DNA of 64,000 nucleotides, taken from NCBI RefSeq assembly GCF_015776785.2, contig NZ_LFMD02000002.1:428125-492124 (forward strand). The letters are read 5' to 3'. A program made the position numbers and the translations under genes. The notes beneath the pieces were generated by a model that was given only the letters and a program-made list of their open reading frames with translations, was not told the DNA's origin and ran no database searches. The stretch comes from Kitasatospora sp. SUK 42 (GTDB lineage Bacteria; Actinomycetota; Actinomycetes; Streptomycetales; Streptomycetaceae). Of this stretch, positions 1-7,755 are shown piece after piece (the stretch's first letter is position 1; every line of letters starts with the position of its first letter).

Positions 1-340
1 CGGGTCCACACTCGCGTTGAGCGGCACGGCAACCACCGGAATAGGGCGGTCCCGCGCACTGCGTCCTCGCTAGTGTTATTTCAAAAGGAATCTCCAACCC
101 CAGAAGAATCTGAGGCCGGGGATGTCAACATATCTGGCGTTGACTTTTGGCACGCTGTTGAGTTCTCAAGGAACGGACGCTTCCTTCGAGCCGCCTTCCA
201 GCGGGCCCTCCGGGCGCTTCGTTCTTTCGTGTTTCCAGCTTATCAGATGTTTTCCGCTCCGTTTTCCGGAGTTTCATTCATCGGATTTCGCTTTCCGCTT
301 TGTCTCCCCGGTCTCCCGCGGCGACTCCGGAACTGTACGG
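1..340 (-). promoter_or_regulatory. Leader region of an rRNA (16S-23S-5S) operon, reading off the left edge
   Basis: This stretch is AT-richer than its surroundings and has no convincing gene. On the minus strand it contains TTGAGAACTCAACAG followed by GTGCCAAAAGTCAACGCC. I recognise this block as the conserved 16S leader element (boxA-like antitermination/RNase III region) of Streptomyces rRNA operons. The minus-strand end, about GTGTGGACCCG, matches the remembered sequence that runs into ATTACGGGTAAACATTC and then the 16S 5' end, so the rRNA gene should start just left of position 1. The AT-rich part around 230-300, with a TGATAAG-like element, probably holds several rrn promoters. Recognition is from memory, not alignment. 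Confidence 0.72.
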
Positions 341-361
341 GGAGCGACCCGCCACATGCAA

Positions 362-395
362 ATCGCCTCCGTCCGGGGTTCCGGGCGGAGGCGAT
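362..395 (-). terminator. Rho-independent-type hairpin after the DUF3710 gene
   Basis: ATCGCCTCCG (362-371) pairs perfectly with CGGAGGCGAT (386-395). The stem continues inward through CCGG/CCGG with one G-U pair, giving about 15 bp and a GGTT loop. It lies just past the stop of the minus-strand DUF3710 gene and separates the dut cluster from the rrn promoters. Confidence 0.75.
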
Positions 396-414
396 GCGGA
401 GGAGAACAGTCCGG

Positions 415-1224
415 TCAGCGGACCTCGGTGATCTCCGGGCCGCGCGCGAACGGGTCGAGCGCGGTGCCGCCGAAGCGGCTCTCGCCCTCGCCGGCCGCGG
501 CAGCAGCCCCGCCGCCGTCGGCGACCATCTGGGCGTCCTCGGGAAGCTTCAGCACGATCGGGTCGCGGGGCGCCATCGGGCTCTCACCGCGCACGACGAC
601 GGTCTGCCGGAAGACCTGCTCCAGGATGCCCGCCATGTCGGGCTGCACAGCGGCCTGGCCCGAGATCACACCGCGCAGGAACCAGCGCGGGCCGTCACAG
701 CCGACGAAGCGCACCAGCTGCACGCCCTGGGTGCCGTCCGGCAGCTGCACCGGGACCTGGGCGCGGAGGTGCCAGCCGAGCGAGCCCTCCTCCTCGTCGA
801 CGAGACCGCCCTGCGAGGTGATGCCGTTGGCGATCTCCTCCCGGACCTCCCCCCAGATGCCCTCCGACTTCGGGGCCGCGAAGGCCTGGAGCTGGATGGC
901 GCTGTTGCCGAGCACGAGGGTGGCGGCGACGATCGCGTCACCGGCGACCTCGACGCGCAGCTCCATGCCCTCGACGCCGGGGACCAGCAGACCCCCGAGG
1001 TCGACTCGTCCCTCCTCCGGGTTCTCCAGCTCGGAGTGGTCCCACGGGCCGTCCGGCCGCGGGGCCGGCGGCAGGCCGACCTTGTCGGCCGGGTCCAGCT
1101 CGGTCACGTTCTCGCTCTCGGCGGAACCTTCGACGTCATCGGCCGTCTCGTCGGCGCTGATGGCGTCGTCGGCGAGCTGCTCGACAGCGTCCTCGCTCTT
1201 CTGGCGACGACGGAACACGGTCAC
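415..1224 (-). CDS. DUF3710 domain-containing protein
   Basis: 269 aa, GTG start with GGGAAGGA just upstream. The N-terminus (about 1-60) is acidic and probably disordered. The middle (about 70-215) is the conserved DUF3710 core, recognised by GWHLRAQVPVQLPDG and the FVGCDGPRWFLRGVI stretch. The tail is Ala/Gly-rich. DUF3710 is an actinobacterial family without an assigned biochemical role, and no catalytic motif, signal peptide or membrane segment is visible. It is the last gene of a minus-strand cluster thioesterase-dut-DUF3710, 63 bp after dut and followed by a strong hairpin. The neighbourhood with dut is conserved in Streptomyces. Confidence 0.85.
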   Translation of the reverse strand: MTVFRRRQKSEDAVEQLADDAISADETADDVEGSAESENVTELDPADKVGLPPAPRPDGPWDHSELENPEEGRVDLGGLLVPGVEGMELRVEVAGDAIVAATLVLGNSAIQLQAFAAPKSEGIWGEVREEIANGITSQGGLVDEEEGSLGWHLRAQVPVQLPDGTQGVQLVRFVGCDGPRWFLRGVISGQAAVQPDMAGILEQVFRQTVVVRGESPMAPRDPIVLKLPEDAQMVADGGGAAAAAGEGESRFGGTALDPFARGPEITEVR

Positions 1225-1287
1225 TGTCCTTCCCGGTCCAAGACCGATGCGAATACCTGCTCGGCTTCCTGCGAGGCCGCGGGCATG

Positions 1288-1755
1288 CTAGACCGCGGCG
1301 TGGCCGCCGGTCGACCCGAACCCGCCCTCGGCGCGTGCCGACCCAGGCAGCTCGGCCACCTCGTGGAAGCGGGCCTTCTCGACCTGCTGGATGACCAGCT
1401 GGGCGATCCGGTCCCCTCGGCGGAAGCTGACCCCCTCGTGCGGGTCCAGATTGACGACGATCACCTTGATCTCTCCACGGTACCCGGCATCGACCGTCCC
1501 CGGGGCGTTCACGAGAGCAACTCCGCAACGTGCTGCGAGCCCGGAGCGGGGGTGGACGAACGCCGCGTAGCCGTCGGGCAGCGCGATGGCGATGCCCGTG
1601 GGGAGCACCGCCCGCTCGCCGGGGGCCAGCTCGGCGTCGACGGTGGTCCGCAGGTCGGCGCCGGCGTCGCCGGGCTGCGCGTACTCGGGCAGCGGCAGCT
1701 CGGCGTCGATGCGCCTGATCAGGACGTCCAACGGCTGGCGGGGGGTCTGGCTCAA
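1288..1755 (-). CDS. dut: Deoxyuridine 5'-triphosphate nucleotidohydrolase (dUTPase)
   Basis: 155 aa, normal length for a trimeric dUTPase, which hydrolyses dUTP to dUMP and pyrophosphate, keeping uracil out of DNA and supplying dUMP for dTMP synthesis. All five family motifs are recognisable: [10 protein letters not shown] (motif 1), [12 protein letters not shown] (motif 2), [13 protein letters not shown] with the catalytic Asp (motif 3), [11 protein letters not shown] (motif 4) and the Gly-rich [11 protein letters not shown] tail (motif 5) that closes over the nucleotide. The ATG overlaps the stop of the upstream thioesterase gene by 4 nt, so translation is probably coupled. Confidence 0.96.
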   Translation of the reverse strand: MSQTPRQPLDVLIRRIDAELPLPEYAQPGDAGADLRTTVDAELAPGERAVLPTGIAIALPDGYAAFVHPRSGLAARCGVALVNAPGTVDAGYRGEIKVIVVNLDPHEGVSFRRGDRIAQLVIQQVEKARFHEVAELPGSARAEGGFGSTGGHAAV

Positions 1756-2381
1756 GGGTTCACCTCAAAGGCTCGTGCGCGCTTCATCAGATCCGGGTCG
1801 TCGAGGACCTTCTCGATGTCCTCGGGACGACCGTGCGTGGTGAAGTGTTCCAGCTTGACCTGGATGAAGAGCGCCTGAGCACGCACCGCGACCGGTCCGT
1901 CCGGGCCGCCGATCCGCGCCTCGGCGGCGCTGTAGATCTTGCGGCCGCTCACACCGGTGACCCACGCACGCAGGTGCAGCACCGAGTCGACGGACACCGG
2001 GCTCAGGAAGTCGGTCTCCAGCCGGCCGGTCACGGCGGGCGCGTGCAGCAGCCAGTTGAGTGTTCCGAGGGTCTCGTCCATGGCGGTGGTGAGCACGCCG
2101 CCGTGGGCCAGTCCGGGGCCGCCCTGGTGGACGTCCCGGACGGCGAACTCGGCCGTGACGTCGAGGCCCTCGCCCGCGACCGCGTCGATCCGCAGGCCGC
2201 CGGGGTGCTGCGGGCCGCAGCCGAAGCAGTGTTCGTAGTGGGAGCCGAGCCGGGTGCCGGGGGCGGGCGCCTGGGGGTGGCGCTCAGGCAGGACGGCGTC
2301 CGGCGGCGGGGTGGTCGGGGTCGCCGGCGCCACGGGCGCCGGCCGGTCGGTGGGGGTGGTGGGGGTCGTCGTACCGGTCAC
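1752..2381 (-). CDS. PaaI-family hotdog-fold thioesterase
   Basis: 209 aa from a GTG at 2381. The open frame extends further upstream, but that part is Arg/Pro-rich and overlaps the divergent DUF3093 gene, so the internal GTG is preferred. A Pro/Thr-rich N-terminal 45 residues precede a 4HBT hotdog domain: [17 protein letters not shown], then [16 protein letters not shown] (the HGG-x6-D/E segment used by PaaI-like acyl-CoA thioesterases), then [10 protein letters not shown]. Predicted to hydrolyse an acyl-CoA; the substrate is not readable. It heads the cluster with dut and DUF3710. Confidence 0.85.
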   Translation of the reverse strand: MTGTTTPTTPTDRPAPVAPATPTTPPPDAVLPERHPQAPAPGTRLGSHYEHCFGCGPQHPGGLRIDAVAGEGLDVTAEFAVRDVHQGGPGLAHGGVLTTAMDETLGTLNWLLHAPAVTGRLETDFLSPVSVDSVLHLRAWVTGVSGRKIYSAAEARIGGPDGPVAVRAQALFIQVKLEHFTTHGRPEDIEKVLDDPDLMKRARAFEVNP

Positions 2382-2453
2382 GGCACCCCAGCCTACCCAG
2401 GGGTAGTGGGGCCGCCGGTGGGGGTGGCGTCCGGCTCCTGGCGTCAGGGCGCC

Positions 2454-2466
2454 CACAATGGAGGGC
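2454..2466 (+). promoter_or_regulatory. -10 element placing the start of a leaderless DUF3093 mRNA
   Basis: CACAAT (2454-2459) resembles a -10 hexamer and is followed by exactly 7 nt before the ATG at 2467. That spacing would put the transcription start at or next to the start codon. No clear -35 is visible. A GGAGG lies only 2 nt from the ATG, too close for a normal ribosome binding site. Confidence 0.45.
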
Positions 2467-2916
2467 ATGTACGACGAACGCCTCACGGTGCCGCGCTCCT
2501 GGTGGCTGCTTCCGGTCGCAGTCGGTCTCACCCTCGCGCTGATCCTGATCCGGGTCAGCGGCCTGGCCGCCCTGGTCGGCCTGGTGGTCGGCATCGCCGC
2601 CGGCGCGGTGGCGATCAGCAGCTACGGCTCGGCCCGGATCCGCGTGGTGCAGGGCTCGCTGGTGGCCGGACCGGCCCGGATCCCGGTGGACGCGCTGGGC
2701 GCCGCCCACGCGCTGAGCCCCGCCGAGGCGGCGGCCTGGCGCGGTCCGAAGGCCGACCCCCGCGCCTTCATGCTGCTGCGCAGCTACGTCCCGACGGCGC
2801 TGCGGGTGGAGGTGAGCGACCCGGCCGACCCGACGCCCTACCTCTACCTGTCCACCCGCTCGCCGATGAAGCTGGCGGACGCGCTGGAGGAGGCCCGGCG
2901 CGGCGCCCGCACCTAA
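2467..2916 (+). CDS. DUF3093 domain-containing membrane protein
   Basis: 149 aa from the ATG at 2467 (an in-frame ATG at 2458 overlaps the probable -10 box). Begins MYDERLTVPRSWW, typical of the family, followed by two hydrophobic helices (about 13-55), LLPVAVGLTLALILIRV and LAALVGLVVGIAAGAVAI. A cytoplasmic PH-like domain follows, with RIRVVQGSLVAGPARIPV and a C-terminal YLYLSTRSP segment. The family is widespread in actinobacteria and functionally unassigned. It is divergent from the thioesterase gene and convergent with DUF4193. Confidence 0.85.
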   Translation: MYDERLTVPRSWWLLPVAVGLTLALILIRVSGLAALVGLVVGIAAGAVAISSYGSARIRVVQGSLVAGPARIPVDALGAAHALSPAEAAAWRGPKADPRAFMLLRSYVPTALRVEVSDPADPTPYLYLSTRSPMKLADALEEARRGART

Positions 2917-2981
2917 GGGGCGCCCGGGTTCCCCAGGGAACACCGGGAGGGCCCGAAAAACGGAAGAGCCGAAAAACGGAG

Positions 2982-3013
2982 AGGGACGGTTCCGCTACTG
3001 CGGGACCGTCCCT
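2982..3013. terminator. Bidirectional hairpin terminator between DUF3093 and DUF4193
   Basis: AGGGACGGTTCCGC (2982-2995) pairs with GCGGGACCGTCCCT (3000-3013), 14 bp with one G-U pair and a TACT loop. It lies between two convergent genes. A 12-nt direct repeat CCGAAAAACGGA occurs just before it at 2953-2964 and 2969-2980, and a near-perfect 22-bp dyad follows at 3061-3082. Confidence 0.75.
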
Positions 3014-3178
3014 ACGACTTTGTCCTGGTCGACACTGCGCCGACCGACTCCGTCCTCCCGGGACCATCCGTACGGACGGTCCTCGGACCTGCCGTCCGGC
3101 CCCGCTGCCCGGGGCCGGAAGGGGCTTTGTGCCGGTCCCGCGGGAGCCGCGGGTACCGTGCCCTGCCCACCGCGGTGC

Positions 3179-3478
3179 TCAGGCGCCGCAGTCCCGGCAG
3201 ATCGGGTTGCCGTTCTTCTCGCTGTAGAGCTGGCTGCGGTGGTGCACCAGGAAGCAGCTCATGCAGGTGAACTCGTCGGCCTGCTTCGGCAGCACGCGAA
3301 CCGCGAGTTCCTCGTTCGAGAGGTCGGCGCCGGGCAGCTCCATGCCCTCGGCGGCGTCGAACTCGTCGACGTCGACGGAGCCGCCGCCCTTGTCGTTCCG
3401 CCGAGCCTTGAGCTCCTCAATGCTGTCTTCGTTGAGCTCGTCGTCGGTCTTGCGTGGGGTGTCGTAGTCGGTTGCCAT
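3179..3478 (-). CDS. DUF4193 domain-containing small acidic zinc-ribbon-like protein
   Basis: 99 aa from ATG 3478, chosen because GGAGGGGGA lies 8 nt upstream; the longer frame has no such site. Starts MATDYDTPRKTDDELNEDS, is strongly acidic in its first 60 residues, and ends with a four-cysteine knuckle: FTCMSCFLVHHRSQL, then NPICRDCGA. The CxxC...CxxC arrangement suggests zinc binding. DUF4193 is a conserved actinobacterial family; some members are annotated as RNA-polymerase- or dUTPase-associated only by neighbourhood, so I assign no function. Confidence 0.9.
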   Translation of the reverse strand: MATDYDTPRKTDDELNEDSIEELKARRNDKGGGSVDVDEFDAAEGMELPGADLSNEELAVRVLPKQADEFTCMSCFLVHHRSQLYSEKNGNPICRDCGA

Positions 3479-3852
3479 TTTCGCTCTCCCCCTCCGGGTT
3501 GTGCGGTGTGTGCGGTATCTCCAGCGCACGTAACGCATGGGGGGTCGGTCTTGTGCCCGACCCGAGGCGGAGATTTTGCCTTACTTCAAGCCCTGTTACT
3601 CAATCGACACTCAGCCAGGGCTCCGTTGGGGTGATCCCTCGGGCCGCTGAAGGCCTCACGCTGGGCCATCGCCGACCGGCTCCGGGCCTCCCGAACCGAC
3701 GACGCACAGTGAGCGGAAGCCGTACTGGCGTCCGCCAAATCCCTTGCCCACCAGCGGTGCCGACCAATCCTGCGGACCGTCCGCGAACCGGATTCCGGTC
3801 ACGGACGGCGATCGACACCACCGACGACTTGATCACTCTCCGAGGTCACCCG

Positions 3853-3874
3853 ACATCGTGCAGCGACACGATGT
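3853..3874. promoter_or_regulatory. Orphan inverted repeat, possible regulator binding site
   Basis: ACATCGTG (3853-3860) and CACGATGT (3867-3874) form a perfect 8-bp inverted repeat separated by 6 nt. It lies about 375 bp upstream of DUF4193 and about 110 bp past the desaturase stop, flanked by two GGTCAC-containing arms. It could be a transcription-factor operator or a short hairpin; no U-run follows. Confidence 0.4.
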
Positions 3875-3946
3875 GAGCTTGGTCACGTTCAGAATCTTCC
3901 GGGGCAAACCACGGAAAATCCACCCACTCCGACCCCTCGGCACGGG

Positions 3947-3978
3947 GCCCGGGCGCCCCCTGCGGAGCGCCCCCGGGC
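3947..3978 (-). terminator. GC-rich hairpin after the desaturase gene
   Basis: GCCCGGGCGC (3947-3956) pairs with GCGCCCCCGGGC (3967-3978) with a 2-nt bulge. It directly abuts the stop codon of the minus-strand desaturase gene. Confidence 0.55.
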
Positions 3979-3981
3979 ACC

Positions 3982-4968
3982 TTAGTCGGCCTTACGCCGC
4001 GCCGCCTCCCGGCGCGCCAGCATCGCGGCCTGGCGCTCCTCGAACTTGCGCGCCTGCGCGTCCAGCCCGTCCAGGAAGACGCCCAGCTCGTTCTGCGCCA
4101 GCAGGCCCTCCGGGCCGAGGCCTCCGACCTCCATCACGCGCAGGTGGCGCAGCACCGGCTGCAGCACGTCGTCGTGGTGGATGCGCAGGTTGTACACCCC
4201 GCCGAGGGCGATCTGCGCGGCGGCGCGCTCGAAGCCGGGGATGCCGTGGCCGGGCATCCGGAAGTCGGTGACCACGTCGGCGACGGCCCGCATGGCCTGG
4301 TCCGGGGCGATCTCCAGGGCGGCCTTCAGCAGGTTCCGGTAGAAGACCATGTGCAGGTTCTCGTCGTTGGCGATCTTCGCCAGCAGCTGCTCGCACAGCG
4401 GGTCCCCGGCGTGCCGGCCGGTGTTGCGGTGCGCGATGCGGGTGGCGAGCTCCTGGAAGGCCACGTACGCGACCGAGTGCAGCATGCTGTGCGCGTTGTC
4501 GGACTCGAAGCCCTCGGACATGTGGTTCATCCGGGCCCGCTCCAGCTCCACCGGGTCGACGGCCCGGGTGGCGAGCAGGTAGTCGCGGATCGCTATCCCG
4601 TGCCGGCCCTCCTCGGCGGTCCAGCGGTGCACCCAGGTGCCCCAGGCGCCCTCGCGGCCGAACATGGTCGCGATCTCGTGGTGGTAGCTGGGGAGGTTGT
4701 CCTCGGTCAGCAGGTTGACCACCAGCGAGACCCGGCCGAGCGGGGTCACCTTGGACTGCTCGACGTTCCAGGCCTCGCCGCCCAGCACGCCGTCGAAGTC
4801 GCGGCCCTGGCCCCACGGGACGTACTCGTGCGGCATCCACTCCTTGGCCACGCCCAGGTGACGGTTGAGCTCCTTCTCCACGACCTCTTCGAGGGCCAGG
4901 ATCAGCCGCGCGTCGGTCCAGCCGCTCGATCCGAGCGAGGCGCTGCTCTGCACAGGGGCGATGGTCAC
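3982..4968 (-). CDS. Acyl-ACP (stearoyl-ACP type) delta-9 desaturase, diiron
   Basis: 328 aa from GTG 4968, preceded by AGGAG at a 7-nt spacing; the longer frame has no support. Soluble ferritin-like desaturases (DesA2/plant SAD family) introduce a cis double bond into acyl-ACP using a diiron centre, O2 and ferredoxin-type electrons. Both iron-ligand motifs are present: EExRHG as WTAEEGRHGIAIRDY (about residue 145) and DExLH as NDENLHMVFYRNL (about 225), plus the EVVEKELNRHL helix near the start. No membrane segment. Single-gene unit with an upstream dyad at 5060-5090 that probably controls it, giving regulation of membrane unsaturation. Confidence 0.9.
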   Translation of the reverse strand: MTIAPVQSSASLGSSGWTDARLILALEEVVEKELNRHLGVAKEWMPHEYVPWGQGRDFDGVLGGEAWNVEQSKVTPLGRVSLVVNLLTEDNLPSYHHEIATMFGREGAWGTWVHRWTAEEGRHGIAIRDYLLATRAVDPVELERARMNHMSEGFESDNAHSMLHSVAYVAFQELATRIAHRNTGRHAGDPLCEQLLAKIANDENLHMVFYRNLLKAALEIAPDQAMRAVADVVTDFRMPGHGIPGFERAAAQIALGGVYNLRIHHDDVLQPVLRHLRVMEVGGLGPEGLLAQNELGVFLDGLDAQARKFEERQAAMLARREAARRKAD

Positions 4969-5059
4969 GGTCTTGCTCCTGGGGGACGGCACGCGCGGGA
5001 CGGGCGCGTTGGGCGGGCACACGTCGTACGGCCCGTCGATGAGCACACCGGCGAGCGCA

Positions 5060-5090
5060 CTTACGGTTGCGTAGGTTACGACACCGTAAG
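5060..5090 (-). promoter_or_regulatory. Inverted-repeat operator upstream of the acyl-ACP desaturase
   Basis: CTTACGGT (5060-5067) and ACCGTAAG (5083-5090) are perfect 8-bp inverted repeats with a 15-nt spacer that itself contains GTAGGTTACG, so TACGGT/GTTACG half-sites recur. It is about 90 bp upstream of the desaturase start, a normal place for a TetR-family repressor of desaturation; which regulator binds is unknown. Confidence 0.6.
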
Positions 5091-5204
5091 TTGCTCGGGC
5101 CGGAAATGACAAGCCGCCCCCGCCAGGCCTTATGTCGTCTTGACGGGCCTGACGGGGGCGGCTGAAAACGGTCGTCCGCGGAACGTGGCGGTGCCGGGGG
5201 TCCG

Positions 5205-6488
5205 TTACGGCGTCGGGATGCGCACCCGCATGGTGAGACCGCCTCCGGCGCGCGGGGTGGCCTCGATGGTGCCGCCGTGGGCGCGCACCACCGAACGGAC
5301 GATGGACAGGCCCAGCCCGACCCCCTTGTCGCTGCGGGTGCGGTCGGCGCCCTTGATCCGGCGGAACGGCTCGAAGATGTGCTCCAGTTCGTACCCGGGC
5401 ACCACCGGGCCGGTGTTGGAGACCACCAGCTCGCCGCCGCCGGGCACCGCGGTGGTGGCCAGTTCGACCCAGCCGCCCGCGGTGTTGTAGCGGACGGCGT
5501 TCTGCAGCAGGTTGAGCGCGAGTCGCTCCAGCAGGACGCCGTTGCCCGCGACCACGGCCGGATCGAGCTTCGAGCGCAGCTCCACCTCGCGCTTGCCGGC
5601 CTCTCCCCGGGTCTGTTCCAGCGCCCGGGTGGCCACCTCGGACAGCTCCACCGGGCGCCGGTCGGTCAGCTCGTTCTCGCTGCGGGCGAGCAGCAGCAGG
5701 CCCTCGACCAGCTGCTCGCTGCGCTCGTTGGTGGCCAGCAGGGTCTTGCCCAGCTGCTGGAGGTCCTGCGAGGCGGCCGGGTCGGAGAGCTGGACCTCCA
5801 GCAGGGTGCGGTTGATCGCCAACGGGGTGCGCAGTTCGTGCGAGGCGTTGGCGACGAAGCGCCGCTGGGAGTCGAAGGAGCGGTCCAGCCGGTCCAGCAT
5901 CTCGTCGAAGGTGTCGGCGAGCTCCTTGAGCTCGTCGTCCGGGCCGTCCAGCTCGATCCGCCGGTGCAGGTCGGAGGAGGCGACGTCGCGGGCGGTGCGG
6001 GTGATCCGGCCGAGCGGGCGCAGCACCCGGCCGGCCATCGCGTAACCGGCCACGAAGGCGATCACGGCGAGGCAGACCAGCATGGTGAGGGACTTGCGCA
6101 GCAGGGTGTTCAGCGCGACGTTGGCGGCCGCCTGGTGCCGGCTGGCGAGAATGTCGTTGAGCTGGGCGCTGCTGGCGGCCGCGCCGCTGCCGTTGACCAC
6201 GGTGAAGCCGCTCAGCGTCGGCGGTGCGACGTAGTCCAGGGCCTGGTTGAAGAAGAAGTACATCAGCATCAGCAGCACCACGCCGGCCATCAGGAACATC
6301 CCGCCGTAGAGCAGGGTGAGCCGCATCCGGATGGTGGGGCGGAACGGCAGCCAGGCGAGCACGCCGTCGCCGGGGACGTAGGCCCCGAGCCGGGGGGCGC
6401 GCGGGGGGTGGACGGGCTTCGGCGGTACGGCGCGCGGGCCGCCGGCGGGCGCGCCGGAGGGCCCGCCGGCCGGGGGCGGGGTGGTCAT
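5205..6488 (-). CDS. cutS: Sensor histidine kinase CutS
   Basis: 427 aa from ATG 6488 (GAGAGGA 5 nt upstream). Pro/Gly-rich cytoplasmic N-terminus, TM1 (about 56-80), short extracytoplasmic loop, TM2 (about 132-153), HAMP (154-205), HisKA with the phospho-acceptor His217 in ASHELRTPLA, then HATPase_c with N-box NLLQNAVRY, VSNTGPVVP and GVGLGLSIVRSVV. Orthodox kinase with all boxes intact. It lies downstream of its response regulator; CutRS in S. coelicolor/S. lividans was linked first to copper and later to antibiotic repression and secretion-stress control. The 168-bp gap to cutR contains three hairpin repeats, so CutS levels may be set separately from CutR. Confidence 0.88.
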   Translation of the reverse strand: MTTPPPAGGPSGAPAGGPRAVPPKPVHPPRAPRLGAYVPGDGVLAWLPFRPTIRMRLTLLYGGMFLMAGVVLLMLMYFFFNQALDYVAPPTLSGFTVVNGSGAAASSAQLNDILASRHQAAANVALNTLLRKSLTMLVCLAVIAFVAGYAMAGRVLRPLGRITRTARDVASSDLHRRIELDGPDDELKELADTFDEMLDRLDRSFDSQRRFVANASHELRTPLAINRTLLEVQLSDPAASQDLQQLGKTLLATNERSEQLVEGLLLLARSENELTDRRPVELSEVATRALEQTRGEAGKREVELRSKLDPAVVAGNGVLLERLALNLLQNAVRYNTAGGWVELATTAVPGGGELVVSNTGPVVPGYELEHIFEPFRRIKGADRTRSDKGVGLGLSIVRSVVRAHGGTIEATPRAGGGLTMRVRIPTP

Positions 6489-6566
6489 GATGGTCCTCTC
6501 GGGGCGTCCGCCGGGGGCGGGCGCTGGATACGGCGGTGGGGCCCTCGGGGGCGGGCCTTCTTCGGT

Positions 6567-6656
6567 GGGGATCCGCCCGGGGCGGACTCCCTCCAACAGG
6601 GGATCCGCCGGGGGCGGCCCCCTGTCAACGGGGAATCCGCCAGGGGCGGATTCCGG
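6567..6656 (-). repeat. Three tandem palindromic repeats between cutR and cutS
   Basis: GGGGATCCGCC recurs at 6567-6577 and 6599-6609, and as GGGGAATCCGCC at 6630-6641, period about 31-32 nt. Each copy is followed by a partly complementary GGCGG arm, so each can fold as a hairpin. The third is perfect: GGAATCCGCC (6632-6641) with GGCGGATTCC (6645-6654). A fourth, weaker copy may lie near 6500-6520. The array starts directly after the cutR stop. Confidence 0.7.
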
Positions 6657-7310
6657 TCAGATCCGGTAGCCGGAGCCCGGCACGGTGACGATCACCGGCG
6701 GGTCGCCGAGCTTGCGGCGCAGCGTCATCACGGTGACGCGCACCACGTTGGTGAACGGGTCGGTGTGCTCGTCCCAGGCCTTCTCCAGCAGCTGCTCGGC
6801 GGAGACGACGGCGCCGCCGGCCCGCATCAGCACCTCCAGGACGGCGAACTCCTTGGGGGCGAGCTGGACGGTGCGCCCGTCGCGGATCACCTCGCGGCGG
6901 CCGGGGTCGAGCGAGATGCCGGCGCGCTCCAGCACCGGCGGCAGCGGGATGGTCGCACGGCGGCCCAGCGCCCTGACCCGGGCGACGAGTTCGCTGAAGG
7001 CGAACGGCTTCGGGAGGTAGTCGTCCGCGCCGATCTCCAGGCCCTCGACCCGGTCGCTGATGTCGCCGGAGGCGGTCAGCATGATCACCCGGGTGGCCAG
7101 GCCCTGCTCGACCACCTTGCGGCAGACGTCGTCCCCGTGCACCAGCGGAAGGTCGCGGTCCAGGACCACCACGTCGTAGTCGTTGACCGCGATGCGCTGG
7201 AGCGCGGCCTCCCCGTCGTACACCACGTCGACGGCCATCGCCTCGCGGCGCAGGCCGGTCGCGACGGCCTCGGCGAGCAGCTGCTCGTCCTCGACGACGA
7301 GAACCCGCAC
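6657..7310 (-). CDS. cutR: OmpR-family response regulator CutR
   Basis: 217 aa, exactly the length I recall for CutR, from GTG 7310 with GAAGGGA 8 nt upstream. REC domain with acidic pocket VEDE (7-9), phospho-acceptor Asp51 in VVLDRDLPL, and the conserved Lys in DYLPKPFAF. Trans_Reg_C winged helix follows (about 125-217), with QLAPKEFAVLEVLMR and FTNVVRVTVMTLRRKLG, ending in VTVPGSGYRI. First gene of the cutR-cutS unit. Sequence similarity to the S. lividans/S. coelicolor protein is high by recall. Confidence 0.92.
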   Translation of the reverse strand: MRVLVVEDEQLLAEAVATGLRREAMAVDVVYDGEAALQRIAVNDYDVVVLDRDLPLVHGDDVCRKVVEQGLATRVIMLTASGDISDRVEGLEIGADDYLPKPFAFSELVARVRALGRRATIPLPPVLERAGISLDPGRREVIRDGRTVQLAPKEFAVLEVLMRAGGAVVSAEQLLEKAWDEHTDPFTNVVRVTVMTLRRKLGDPPVIVTVPGSGYRI

Positions 7311-7755
7311 GGTCGTTGTCCCTTCTCCAGGCCGGTTCCGGAAGCGGACGCACGGCTCCGACGGTGCCTCCATCCTGCCTGGTCCTGCGGTAAAGCAGCG
7401 ATAAGCTGCCATTCGGGCACGGCTCCCGGCCCCGCGACGGTGCCCGTTCGTGCCGGTACCACTCCGCTTGGACTGTGACACGGGCAACTTTCTTCCGCCG
7501 GGAGGTTTCCGGGGCCCCGGGCTGGGGAGGACAGCTGCACACCCGCGATCTGGCCATCGGCCGGTCGCACCCACCCGCCGTGCGTTCATCCGCGCCGGCC
7601 CTGGGGCTGGGACGTCACCGGGAGCGGCCGAACAGGCCGTCTCCGCGCCCGACCGAAGATCCATCACTCGTCGGCCCGGGCGCATTCACCGGCTGGACCC
7701 TCCTCGGGGCGGAGAACGTACGACCGTGCACGTCCGACACAGTAAGGGGGCCCGT
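7311..7755. other. Divergent intergenic region between cutR and a small gene
   Basis: 445 bp that must contain promoters for cutR (minus) and the 61-aa gene (plus). A small inverted repeat GCAGC-GATAA-GCTGC (7395-7409) lies about 90 bp upstream of cutR. No gene with family resemblance is visible. Confidence 0.5.

Larger units (their letters stand above)
3479..3981. other. Intergenic region upstream of DUF4193, with an orphan dyad
   Basis: About 500 bp with no convincing gene: the overlapping frames lack family resemblance and ribosome binding sites. It should hold the DUF4193 promoter (minus strand), the orphan palindrome at 3853-3874 and the desaturase terminator near 3947-3978. Confidence 0.6.

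Noticed and set aside
73..1878. 601-codon plus-strand frame over DUF3710/dut
   Set aside because: It overlaps two well-supported minus-strand genes, has no ribosome binding site, and its translation is Arg/Ala/Val-rich, as expected for an antisense frame in GC-rich DNA.
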